A DNA stretch of 64,000 nucleotides from Cotesia glomerata (taxonomy: Eukaryota > Arthropoda > Insecta > Hymenoptera > Braconidae): contig NW_025401664.1 in assembly GCF_020080835.1 (NCBI RefSeq), forward strand, positions 186,001 to 250,000, read 5' to 3'. Under the pieces are notes generated by a model. The model was not told the DNA's origin. It did not search any database and was given only the letters and a program-made list of their open reading frames with translations. Shown piece after piece: positions 45,433 through 54,472 of this stretch. Positions within the stretch are counted from its first letter, which is position 1. Every line of letters begins with the position of its first letter. A program made the translations under genes and the position numbers.

Positions 45433-48400
45433 AATGTTGAATGGCAGGATTTGGAGAATGCTTTTGCTGGTAACATCCAGACTGGATGTGTTGTCAATCA
45501 GCGTCACAAAGATCCAGCATCATTTCTCCAGGCCTCACGGGACATCGTCATCAACAAGGTGCAGAGTGTCTTGAGAGATCTGGCAGGGTTGAAAGTGAAT
45601 GTGGAATTCTTCTGCACATTCCGGAAACAGCAAGAAGATGTAGAAGAGCGAAAGTCTTTCATCACCAAAAGCCGAGAAATTCTACCTGTTACATCTCTTC
45701 AGGATTGGTACAGTGAACATGTCCATGATAAATTACTTCAAAGAATCGAGGAATTTGAACATGAGGGCTCCGGGTGGAGCTTACTTGGGCCCAACAGCTT
45801 GATGGTTACCATGTCACGATACACACCTACTCAAGTGGGGAACTCAACTTTCGTGGAGCTTCCAGACGATCTCAAGAGGAAAGATGTCGTGAATATCCAA
45901 AACGATGATGAGTTCTGTTTTCTGTGGAGTGTCAACGCAGCATTACATCCACTTGTTCTCTGCCCGAACATAACTTTTCAGTATCGACACTTCAGTGTAC
46001 GATTGAATTATGAAGGTATCAAATTTCCGATTAAATTTTGTGATATTCAGAAATTTGAAGAGATGAATAATTTAAGTATTAATGTATATGGTGTAGAATC
46101 ACAATTCACTGATCAGAAGCCAAAAAAAAGTATTTTTATCCCATTATATCTAAGTAACTTCAAGTCCCCTCTAAAGACAATTCATCTATTAGCCTTACAA
46201 AAAAGTGTAACTCATTCTGATGATTTGAAAGATATCGAAAAAATTTATCATTTTGCTTTAATTAAAGATTTATCACGATTGATTAAGAGTCAAATATCTA
46301 AAGGTAATTCAAAACTGTACTTTTGCGATCGATGCCTGAATCATTTTAAGCTTGAAAAATGTTATAAAGAGCATATTGCTGATTGTTTTAAATCTAATAA
46401 AGTTCGTATGGATTTACCTGCTGAGAAAAATAAAATTTTTAAATTTAAAGATTTTAAATTTAAAGACACAGTACCGTTTGTAGTTTACGCGGATTTAGAA
46501 TGCACACTCGAACCCCAGGGAGATGATGTTAAAGAAGTTCATAAACATGTTCCACACAGTATCGCTTATTACGTTCACTGTAGCTATGACAATACATTGT
46601 CTAAATTCAAATTAAATCGCTCACCTGACTGCATCGAATGGTTTGTTACACAATTACACTATTTAGCTCAAGATTTTGAGAAAATTTTGAAAAATCCTAT
46701 TCAAATGAAACCTCTAACCAAAGAGCAGCAAAATAGGCATAATCAGACAGCTATTTGTTATATTTGCGAAAAACCAATCACTTCTGCAACAGATAAAGTC
46801 TATGATCATTGTCATTTTACGGGTAACTACAGAAATGCAGCTCATAAATCGTGTAACGTAAATTATCAAAAATCTACAATAATACCCGTTGTTTTTCACA
46901 ATTTATCTGGTTATGACGCACATTTTATAATTAAAGCTCTAGCCACAGTTTTCGAAGGTGATATTTCATTATTACCGATTAATAAAGAACGCTACATATC
47001 TTTTACTAAANNNNNNNNNNNNNNNNNNNNNNNNNNNNNNNNNNNNNNNNNNNNNNNNNNNNNNNNNNNNNNNNNNNNNNNNNNNNNNNNNNNNNNNNNN
47101 NNNNNNNNNNTTACCGATTAATAAAGAACGCTACATATCTTTTACTAAATCTGTTGAAAATACTTCGGTATCATTACGATTTATTGATTCATTCAGATTT
47201 ATGGCTTCAAGTCTAGAAAAATTAGCTTCATACCTTGATGATACTGATAAGAAAATTACACAATTTCACTACCCTGACCCTAGCAAATTCAAATTAGCAA
47301 CACGTAAGGGTGTATTTCCATATGAATACATCGATAGTATTGAAAGACTTGATGAAAAACAGTTACCTGATCAAGATTCTTTTTTCTCAAAATTAACCAA
47401 CTCCACCATATCAGATGATGATTATTCCTTTGCACAAGTAGTATGGAATGAATTCGCAATCAATACTCTAGGAGAGTACTCAGACTTATATCTGAAGACT
47501 GATGTACTTCTCTTAGCTGATGTCTTTGAAAACTTTAGACTCAGCTGCTTCAAGACATACAACCTGGATGCCCTCCACTTTTATACAGCCCCAGGTCTCT
47601 CAAATTCTGCAATGTTAAAGCATACAGGTGTGGAAATTGAATTACTTACTGATCCCGAGATGCTTCTTTTCATTGAAAAGGGTATTCGTGGTGGGGTATC
47701 GATGTGTGCAAATAGACACGCTGAAGCTAACAACCGGTACATGGGTAATGACTATAATCCAAGCAAACCTGAAACCTACTTAATGTACTATGATGTTAAT
47801 AATTTGTATGGTGCAGCGATGAGTATGCCACTGCCAAAGAGTAAATTTGAATGGGTTGAAGAGGTAGATAGTGTATATCAGTTTTTTAATGATGATGATA
47901 GTGTAGGCTACATCCTTGAGGTTGACCTAAACTATCCTGAGAATTTACATGATTTACACAAAGATCTACCTCTTTGTCCTGAACATTATGTACCACCTGG
48001 TTGTAAACATCGAAAACTTACAACGACATTGCATGACAGAACTAACTATGTAATACATTATAAGAATTTGAAACAGTGTTTAGACTTAGGTGTAGTTCTT
48101 AAGAAAATACATCGAGTCTTGAAATTTGAGCAGTCAGATTGGCTCAAGTCTTATATTGATAAAAATACCGAGTGTCGGAAACTAGCGAAAAATGATTTTG
48201 AGAAAAACTTCTATAAGTTAATGAATAATGCAGTTTTCGGTAAAACGATGGAAAATATGCGTAAGCATAAAGAAGTATGGCTTAGAACAAAGTGGGCTGG
48301 TAGATGGAATGTCTCAGACTTGATATGTAAACCTAATTTTCATAGTCTTACTGTATTTGATGAAAATTTGGTTGTAGTTGAGTTACAAAAAGCTAGAGTA

Positions 48401-49078
48401 TTTTTTAATAAACCAATCTATGTAGGGTTCTGTATATTAGACTTATCTAAAACTTTTATCTACGACTTCCATTATAATTATGTTATGAAAAATTATGAAA
48501 AAACTTCGAAACTATTGTATACTGATACAGATAGCTTAATCTATCAATTCTCTGTACCTAACATCTATGAGGATATCAAACGTGATATCTCAAGGTTTGA
48601 TACCTCCGACTACCCACCTCAAAATGTCTTCAACATGCCGTTGGCAAACAAAAAGGTTCTCATGAAGGGGCTCATGAAGGATGAGAACAACGGAAAAATC
48701 ATGTCCGATTTCGTGGGTCTCAGGGCCAAGCTGTACGCCTTCGAGATTCATAATCCTGAGAATGAAAGAGATAGGATCAAGAAACGGGCAAAGGGTGTTG
48801 GAGGATCAGCCTTGAAGACAATCACGTTTGATGACTTCAAACGATGTCTGTTTGAAAACGTATTATTAAGAAAAGATCAGTACATGATAAAAAGTAAAAA
48901 TCATCAAGTACACACAATAAAGCAGGAGAAACTTGCTCTCAGTTGGGGTGACGATAAGCGTCAACTTATTGAGGCCAGCACTGATATCCTACCATGGGGT
49001 TACAAGGGACTACTAGTATTTAAGAAAAGACATATTGATTGTAATAATGAGAAAAATAAGAAGCGAAAATTATTGTAA
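45427..49078 (+). CDS. polB: Protein-primed DNA polymerase B of Polinton C
   Basis: Replicates the element from a protein primer. Exonuclease motifs: VYADLECTLEP (about residue 352) and NLSGYDAHF (about 492). Between them lies a zinc motif CYICEKP...YDHCHFTGNYR...HKSCN. Polymerase motifs after the gap: YDVNNLYGAAM (A), KLMNNAVFGKTMENMR (B) and LYTDTDSLIY (C). The frame is interrupted only by 100 Ns flanked by the same 39 bp on both sides, so the gene is probably unbroken and about 1170 residues long. No ATG lies near the start: the frame is open into the terminal repeat, so transcription may begin there or an upstream exon exists. Confidence 0.9.
47011..47110. other. 100-N assembly gap inside polB
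   Basis: The 39 bp before (46972-47010) and after (47111-47149) are identical and in the same codon phase. This looks like two contigs that overlap but were joined as a gap of arbitrary length 100. Confidence 0.9.
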
Positions 49079-49161
49079 AATTAGTTTTAAGGTATTGAAA
49101 TAATCCATTGTAAATATAGTTATAAGATTTATTGAATAAAAAACAATATATAATTTGTGTT

Positions 49162-50082
49162 TTACATATCAGATTTATTAACCCAACTATTATGCTTAGT
49201 ATCAAAACCTAGCCATTTAACATAGTATTTATTTCCACGTTTCTTAATTATTTTTTCAACAAGATATACATCTGGATATTTGACTTTGCTGAGTTCTTCG
49301 TTGTAAAATCCTCCTTCGATTGGTTGATCCTGGTAGTCCATGAGCTTGTACGTCGTTATACTTGTGTTTTGCACCATCTTAATGGTGAAGATTTCTGTTG
49401 TCCAGTTTGGCGTGTATCCCTTGTCAAACACATGCTTGTACTTGCTGATTCGGACTTTGTCTCCAACTTTGAATTTCTGCTTCGATTTGGTTTTCAGTGG
49501 TTGATATACATTTTCCAACAATAGTTTCTCCTGAGCAGCGGTAACATCAGCAGGTTTCATTTTGATGGTGCGGTGCTTGGTGTTGTTGTAAGTATTCACC
49601 AAGTCATCAAGTATATCGATCCACTTGTAGCTGCCACGAGCTGTAAACTCTCGCCACATTTTATTCTTAAGTGTTCTATTAAAACGTTCACAGATAGATG
49701 CTTTGAGATTGCTGAATGTTGAATACAGATTTATCTTGTGCTGCTTCATCAGATCTTTGAATTCTTTGTTGTAAAACTCTTTACCCTGATCAACATGGAG
49801 ATTCTTTGGGATACGCCCTTGCTGAAGGACTGATTTCATTGCACTAGTGACATCAGCACCACTTTTAGATTTTATTGGAACAGCCCAGGCATACTTTGAA
49901 AATATATCTATGATTGTAAGCAGATACTTGTATCCTTTATTGACTGTTGCATATGGAATCATCTCAACCAAATCAGCTTGCCAAGTCTCATCGAGACCTC
50001 GGATGTCAACATGGCAACGTTTATAGTTCCTGCGGGCTGGTTTGTGTAGCTCTTGAGCTATCACTACCTTTTTGTCGTCCAT
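49162..50082 (-). CDS. Retroviral-type integrase with C-terminal chromodomain
   Basis: About 306 residues from ATG 50082. The DDE catalytic triad lies in WQADLVEM, HVDQGKEFYN and ASICERFNRTLK. A SH3-like KVGDKVRISKY segment follows, and the C-terminus (YLVEKIIKKRGNKYYVKWLG, then NSWVNKSDM) is a chromodomain, as in chromatin-targeted integrases. The N-terminal HHCC zinc finger of larger Polinton integrases is missing. Convergent with polB, 80 bp apart. The frame extends upstream over the fibre-like gene without an ATG before 50148. Confidence 0.88.
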   Translation of the reverse strand: MDDKKVVIAQELHKPARRNYKRCHVDIRGLDETWQADLVEMIPYATVNKGYKYLLTIIDIFSKYAWAVPIKSKSGADVTSAMKSVLQQGRIPKNLHVDQGKEFYNKEFKDLMKQHKINLYSTFSNLKASICERFNRTLKNKMWREFTARGSYKWIDILDDLVNTYNNTKHRTIKMKPADVTAAQEKLLLENVYQPLKTKSKQKFKVGDKVRISKYKHVFDKGYTPNWTTEIFTIKMVQNTSITTYKLMDYQDQPIEGGFYNEELSKVKYPDVYLVEKIIKKRGNKYYVKWLGFDTKHNSWVNKSDM

Positions 50083-50440
50083 TGAGTTTCTCAGTGAGAT
50101 ATTTAATATTATTTTGGTGAGAGGAAAGTACTGCTTTAACTTCCTCAATAGCCGTCTGTAAATTTGCCACAGTAGCTGCCAATGTTACTATTTCAGAGTG
50201 TAAATGTAAAATAATCTCTTTCTGGTCACTGTCTATATTTTTATTCAGTTCAGATATCTGTCTCAGTACAAATTGCACTGTCGCCGCATCATGTTCATTT
50301 GAAGGATTACCGAGATTGCACAGCCTTTTATTCTCAATGTTATAGTTTCCATCAGAAGTTACATTGAAACCTCTACCAGCTGGTCCTCGTTGACTTGACT
50401 TGTCATTGTCCAGTGGACGTCCAAATATATCGATGCTCAT
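50021..50440 (-). CDS. Fibre-like coiled-coil protein
   Basis: 139 residues from ATG 50440 (MSIDIFGRPLDNDK). The segment NIENKRLCNLGNPSNEHDAA resembles the K-R-I-x-N-L-x-x-P-x-x-x-x-D-A motif of phage tail fibres. A heptad-like region follows (residues 70-120: ELNKNIDSDQKEIILHLHSE, VANLQTAIEEVKAVL). A trimeric attachment fibre is a reasonable guess, but it is inference from a motif. Its end overlaps the integrase start by 62 bp; the conserved gene 50495-51403 lies just upstream. Confidence 0.6.
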   Translation of the reverse strand: MSIDIFGRPLDNDKSSQRGPAGRGFNVTSDGNYNIENKRLCNLGNPSNEHDAATVQFVLRQISELNKNIDSDQKEIILHLHSEIVTLAATVANLQTAIEEVKAVLSSHQNNIKYLTEKLNGRQKGSDSSRATQTSPQEL

Positions 50441-50494
50441 AGTTGTGAACACTTTGACTGTCAATGTCTGAATGATGTAAATTTCTAAAAGCTT

Positions 50495-51403
50495 TTAATA
50501 TATAACCCCAGCCTCCCTGAGCTCTTCAATAATTGACATGATTTCATTCGTGTGACTTGGATTTCCAGCAGCTTGAGATGCCATCAGCAGTCGTAAACGA
50601 TCAACTAGTTCATTTGGATCATCCCAGTATACATAGTCCATAGGTGTCTTGGTGGTAATCATATATTTTGGTAGTCCTCTACCATGCTTTTCAACAAAAT
50701 CAGCAATATATTTCTTATACTTGTCTGTTGAATCTCTGTAAATACTTTTACTTGAATCATTACCTTTCCTATGAGTATTTGTTCTCTGGATAATTTCCAA
50801 ATATTTTGTCTTATCATCTTGCGTAACAAGCGTGTCTTTCGGTGTCTTCATGAACAATAATTCCAACAACCCAGGAGTTATTGGATAATTTCTGTCTTTG
50901 ACAGTTATTGTATCACTTACAAATGAAATAGGTGAATCACCTATATGCATTTCACCATATTTTCTGCGTACACCATATCTCATATCATTATCTTTATGCT
51001 TTTTACTTAAACGTTGTAAGTAATTAATGAGTAGAGAATTTTTACGCGCTGGAGTACTTGTTGATGCTGGTGGTGAGGCTATAGCAAGTGATGTGTTGTT
51101 AAGTGAACTTTCATCATCTGATATTAAACTGTTGTATACTTCTGGATCATCATATAAAGATTTTTCTACCTCTTGTTTTTCAACTTCTTGTTTTTCTTCT
51201 TTTTTAATATTTTCTTCTTTCAGCTTTGAAGATTTAACTAAACTATGAAGTGGTGTGACAATAGGTTTCAACATTTCCTCCATGGCTTTTTCAGCTGTAT
51301 CTTTACCCAACTTCAACATCTTATGCTTCCGTCGGATGGCATCGCTGGCTTGAGATATCTGATGCAGAATATCCTTCTGCTTTGAAATTTCTTCAGGCTT
51401 CAT
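50495..51403 (-). CDS. Conserved Polinton protein, DUF8207-like
   Basis: 302 residues, ATG 51403. The N-terminal third is helical and lysine/glutamate-rich (KLKEENIKKEEKQEVEKQEV). A serine/threonine-proline linker leads to a conserved core: MRYGVRRKYGEMHIGDSPIS, YPITPGLLELLF, YLEIIQRTNTHRK and a C-terminal DYVYWDDPNELVDRLRLL. The last is a hallmark I recall from an arthropod Polinton family called DUF8207 (from memory). Unknown role; always between ATPase and fibre-like gene in A and C, so probably structural or packaging. Confidence 0.75.
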   Translation of the reverse strand: MKPEEISKQKDILHQISQASDAIRRKHKMLKLGKDTAEKAMEEMLKPIVTPLHSLVKSSKLKEENIKKEEKQEVEKQEVEKSLYDDPEVYNSLISDDESSLNNTSLAIASPPASTSTPARKNSLLINYLQRLSKKHKDNDMRYGVRRKYGEMHIGDSPISFVSDTITVKDRNYPITPGLLELLFMKTPKDTLVTQDDKTKYLEIIQRTNTHRKGNDSSKSIYRDSTDKYKKYIADFVEKHGRGLPKYMITTKTPMDYVYWDDPNELVDRLRLLMASQAAGNPSHTNEIMSIIEELREAGVIY

Positions 51404-51454
51404 GTTGACAGGTTAAAGTCTACAGCATGTATGACTATCACAATCTAAAGTACC

Positions 51455-52150
51455 TCAATTTATACTAATGAAGCAGTCGAATCCTTTTCGATACCTGCCA
51501 CCGTTCAATTCACTGTCTTTATCTATTACCACAAATCCATATTTATTCCAGCATGCCGAGCATAAATCTCTGAATGAGTTGTATGACATGTCTGTATTGA
51601 CATGATCATCATAAATATGCTTCAGATTCATTTCATCTTGACGGAACAGCACGAGAAAATTTGCATTATCTCTAATCAGATGTTTAGGTATTCGTGTATA
51701 AGTTTGACAGAGATAGAAGCTGTCTACATCCTTGTGTCGACCCATGCAGAAAAAAGCCTTGATGTGATCCTGTTTTTCACAAGCAACATCATCAAATATC
51801 ATCAGTGAGTTAGGCTTAGCATCTTCAGGCTTGATTACAGCTTCATGTTCGCTGAATGTGAAGAATCCAATACCATCAATCTGTTTAAGCAGTGTCTCCA
51901 GAAACTGATACTTTGGTTGGTTAAGAGATTTTGAATAAAGATATATATTCTCAAACCTCAAACCGTTTGGATGTACAATAAGAGACAGCAGAGCATTTGT
52001 CTTTCCACAGTTTGATGGTCCACAAAATACAGCACGTACACTGTTTGGAAGTAGATCACCGTGTCGTTTGAGTTTTTTCACTCCTGTCCCTTCAACAATT
52101 TGATCAAAGTTGATAACTGGTAACTGAGCTCTTGGCTTCTTAGACTCCAT
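51455..52150 (-). CDS. Packaging ATPase, FtsK/HerA (A32-like)
   Basis: 231 residues. Walker A GPSNCGKT at residues 44-51, Walker B LMIFDDV near 120, with a following sensor region (LCQTYTRIPKHLIRDNANFL). Expected to pump the genome into preformed capsids (known family). Transcribed from the divergent promoter at 52151-52227, away from the PLA2/core gene. Length is usual for Polinton ATPases. Confidence 0.9.
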   Translation of the reverse strand: MESKKPRAQLPVINFDQIVEGTGVKKLKRHGDLLPNSVRAVFCGPSNCGKTNALLSLIVHPNGLRFENIYLYSKSLNQPKYQFLETLLKQIDGIGFFTFSEHEAVIKPEDAKPNSLMIFDDVACEKQDHIKAFFCMGRHKDVDSFYLCQTYTRIPKHLIRDNANFLVLFRQDEMNLKHIYDDHVNTDMSYNSFRDLCSACWNKYGFVVIDKDSELNGGRYRKGFDCFISIN

Positions 52151-52227
52151 GATGGCTCAATTAATTCTGAGGCTCAGAGGTATAAATACAGGCTTATATA
52201 GATCACCAAGTCAGTCTTCGATGAGTC
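52151..52227. promoter_or_regulatory. Divergent TATA/Inr promoter
   Basis: Rightward: TATAAATA at 52181-52188 and TCAGTC (Inr) at 52211-52216, 30 bp apart, then ATG 52228. Leftward: TATATAA at about 52201-52195 and TCAGAA near 52171, then ATG 52150. Spacing and motifs match arthropod core promoters. Confidence 0.65.
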
Positions 52228-53172
52228 ATGTCTGAGAGCAGACGTGGTAAAGGTTTGTTCAACAATATAATCAATAAGCTCCCACTTGAACTTCACATAC
52301 CAGGTTATCAGTACTGTGGTCCAGGTACAAAGTTAGCCAAGAGGTTAGCTCGAGGTGATCCAGGTATAAATCCTTTGGACTCTGCGTGTAAGGAACACGA
52401 TATAGCTTACTCTAAAAATCGTGAAAATTTGGAAGCCCGTCACGAGGCTGATAAAATCCTTGCTGAGAAAGCGTGGCAACGATTTCAAGCGAGAGACGCT
52501 GCTATTGATGAAAATGCTGCTGCTTGGAGTGTGAATAAAATCATGAAGTTGAAAAGACGTTTCGGCATGGGTCTTAAAAAAGAAAAACCTATTGCTAAGC
52601 GTAAGACAATTAAAAGAAAAACAATGAAGCGTAAGACTGTTGTTAAAAGAAAGACAACTAAGTTTAAGCGAAAAATGACAAAGCGTAAGATGGTTAAACG
52701 CAAGGTAGTCAAAAGAAAGACAACCAAGACTTCCAAAAAGAAGGATGTTGCTCTAAGACAGATTGTTGATAAAGCTAAAAAGTCTATGCAACCTAGTGGA
52801 GATCCAGTTAAAACAGCTCTTGAAGGTGCTCGCAAGGCTGTTAAGAAAGCTGGTGGAAAGAAAAACGTTCGATTGCCTCGTATTCTACCAGTTCCATCAA
52901 AGATTGGCGGAGTACTTCCATTCTTGATTCCCCTGTTCGCAGGGTTATCAGCTGTTGGTGCTCTAACAGGTGGAGCTGCAGGTGTTGCAAAAGCTGTGAA
53001 CGATGCTAGCGCAGCTAAAAATCAACTTGTAGAAAAGAAACGTCACAACTTGAAGATGGAGGAAATAGCTGTAGGTAGAGGATTATACCTCAAACCTTAC
53101 CGTAGTGGTATGGGTCTTTATCTGAGACCATACCCAGAGGGAGCTGGTTGCAAGAAGTCAAAAAACCAGTAG
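52228..53172 (+). CDS. PLA2-domain / basic core protein
   Basis: 314 residues. PLA2-like domain: YCGPGT at 29-34 and CKEHDIAY at 54-61 with the catalytic His57-Asp58 pair, comparable to parvovirus VP1u (known) and reported in adintoviruses. KRKT-type repeats (about 118-175) suggest DNA condensation, and the hydrophobic GGVLPFLIPLFAGLSAVG resembles adenovirus minor core/capsid proteins. C-terminal repeats GRGLYLKPYRSGMGLYLRPY. The end carries A AAA AAC directly before CAG TAG, from which the protease frame opens at -1. Likely virion component for endosome escape (inference). Confidence 0.87.
   Translation: MSESRRGKGLFNNIINKLPLELHIPGYQYCGPGTKLAKRLARGDPGINPLDSACKEHDIAYSKNRENLEARHEADKILAEKAWQRFQARDAAIDENAAAWSVNKIMKLKRRFGMGLKKEKPIAKRKTIKRKTMKRKTVVKRKTTKFKRKMTKRKMVKRKVVKRKTTKTSKKKDVALRQIVDKAKKSMQPSGDPVKTALEGARKAVKKAGGKKNVRLPRILPVPSKIGGVLPFLIPLFAGLSAVGALTGGAAGVAKAVNDASAAKNQLVEKKRHNLKMEEIAVGRGLYLKPYRSGMGLYLRPYPEGAGCKKSKNQ
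53160..53166 (+). promoter_or_regulatory. Putative -1 ribosomal frameshift site A AAA AAC
   Basis: In the PLA2/core frame the codons are TCA AAA AAC CAG TAG, so the heptamer has the canonical X XXY YYZ phase and lies 3 bases before the stop codon. A -1 slip enters the protease frame (P V E L P H...). The identical heptamer, phase and stop occur in Polinton A (25494-25500, minus). Confidence 0.75.
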
Positions 53173-53531
53173 AGCTACCACATCGAGCACTGACTAACAT
53201 CGATTTATTAGAATATGCTAAGCTGCTTAAAATTCCGAATTTTCGTGGAGTTTTCATGAGAAATGATTTACCAAAATCTGGGCCGAAGACAAATGAAACA
53301 GCAATAATAAATTTGGATGATAAACTTGGACCTGGAACTCACTGGGTTGCATACAAGAAAAATCATGATCAAGTAATTTATTTTGACAGTTTTGGTAATC
53401 TACAACCTCCACAAGACTTGATGAAATATCTCGATGTTGGTAGCGTAAAATACAATCATAAAAGATATCAAGACTTTGATACAATCATATGTGGACATTT
53501 GTGTCTCAAATTCTTAGCTGGACAACTATAA
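53161..53531 (+). CDS. Adenain-like cysteine protease, -1 frame, no AUG
   Basis: Open -1 frame after the slippery heptamer. Counting from residue 1 at 53148: GTHWVAY His65, YFDSFGN Asp80, QPPQ Gln86-89 and ICGHLC Cys115/119, the adenovirus protease arrangement. The domain begins by TNIDLLEYAKLLKIPNFRGV, well before the only early Met (in VFMRNDLP), so an AUG start would delete part of the fold. Expression as a core-protease fusion by frameshifting is the simplest reading; splicing or a non-AUG start are alternatives. Followed 32 bp later by penton. Confidence 0.8.
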
Positions 53532-53563
53532 ATTAAAGTGACTCGGGACTACAAGCGTCAGTC

Positions 53564-54277
53564 ATGGCAGAGTCATTCACCTTGACACTATCCGGAAACT
53601 CCTCCATACTGGAGGCAAATTATTTTCCGCCGATTGAGCTATCACCAACAAAAAATTATGTTCTTGGGCTTGTTAAGCTCCTAACATTTAATTCAATACC
53701 AAATATTGATGTTGGTGCTAATAAATTCTATGTATCATCAAAAAGATCCAAGAGAAGCACAATCAAGAGATTTCAAGAAATAACTATACCAACAGGGAGT
53801 TATGAAATTAAAGATATTGAAACTTATATAAACAAGACATTGCCTGAACTGAGTTTCACTTTAAAAGCAAACAATAATGAGTTGAAGAGTGAAATAAAAT
53901 GTGATCAGTATATAAATTTTGAACCTGAAGATTCCATTGGATCATTACTTGGATTTACCAACCGCGTGCTTGAACCTAACACAGCATATAAATCTGATTT
54001 ACCAGTCAAAATATTAAAAATCAATGCTCTGAGAGTCGAGTGCAATATAACTACTGGATCGTACATCAATGGTGAGAAGAATCACACAATCCATGAATTT
54101 TTCCCGAGGGTTCCAGCAGGATATAAAATAGTGGAAGTACCAACAAACATCATTTACCTACCAGTCGCCGTACGAGCAATACACAACTTGAGGCTCCGCA
54201 TTGTTGATCAGGACGGGACAATAGCAAATTTCCGTGGCGAGACTATCACGATAAGACTGCATATAAAGAGTCTGTAA
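53564..54277 (+). CDS. Penton-like minor capsid protein
   Basis: 237 residues, ATG 53564. Beta-rich with SFTLTLSGNSSILEANYFPP, LGLVKLLTFNSIPNI, FPRVPAGYKIVEVPTNIIYL and a terminal GETITIRLHIKSL. The plan matches the intact penton of Polinton B and that of other Polintons (single jelly roll, vertex protein; known family). Stop TAA overlaps the ATG of the next small ORF (TAATG), suggesting coupled translation or one transcript for the late genes. Confidence 0.7.
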   Translation: MAESFTLTLSGNSSILEANYFPPIELSPTKNYVLGLVKLLTFNSIPNIDVGANKFYVSSKRSKRSTIKRFQEITIPTGSYEIKDIETYINKTLPELSFTLKANNNELKSEIKCDQYINFEPEDSIGSLLGFTNRVLEPNTAYKSDLPVKILKINALRVECNITTGSYINGEKNHTIHEFFPRVPAGYKIVEVPTNIIYLPVAVRAIHNLRLRIVDQDGTIANFRGETITIRLHIKSL

Positions 54278-54438
54278 TGGGTATCGTATATGAGACAAAG
54301 ACTGGTAATGGGTATAAAAGGATTGCAGCATGCCCAAAGATCATCAGTTATCATCAAGCTCTGAAAGTGTTAACACGTCAGAACGCCGAGTTCCTAAAAA
54401 GTCTAGGACTAAAATTACGTGGAAAATTCACAAGATAA
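54277..54438 (+). CDS. Small conserved ORF between penton and capsid, 53 aa
   Basis: ATG overlaps the penton stop. MGIVYETKTGNGYKRIAACP, LTRQNA and FLKSLGLKLRGKF. Only about four residues differ from the Polinton A copy, and the stop position is the same. Basic, probably helical. Function unknown; position suggests a small structural or scaffold protein. Confidence 0.65.
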   Translation: MGIVYETKTGNGYKRIAACPKIISYHQALKVLTRQNAEFLKSLGLKLRGKFTR

Positions 54439-54472
54439 AAATAAATTTTTGTTGTCTAGCTTGCGTAATACC

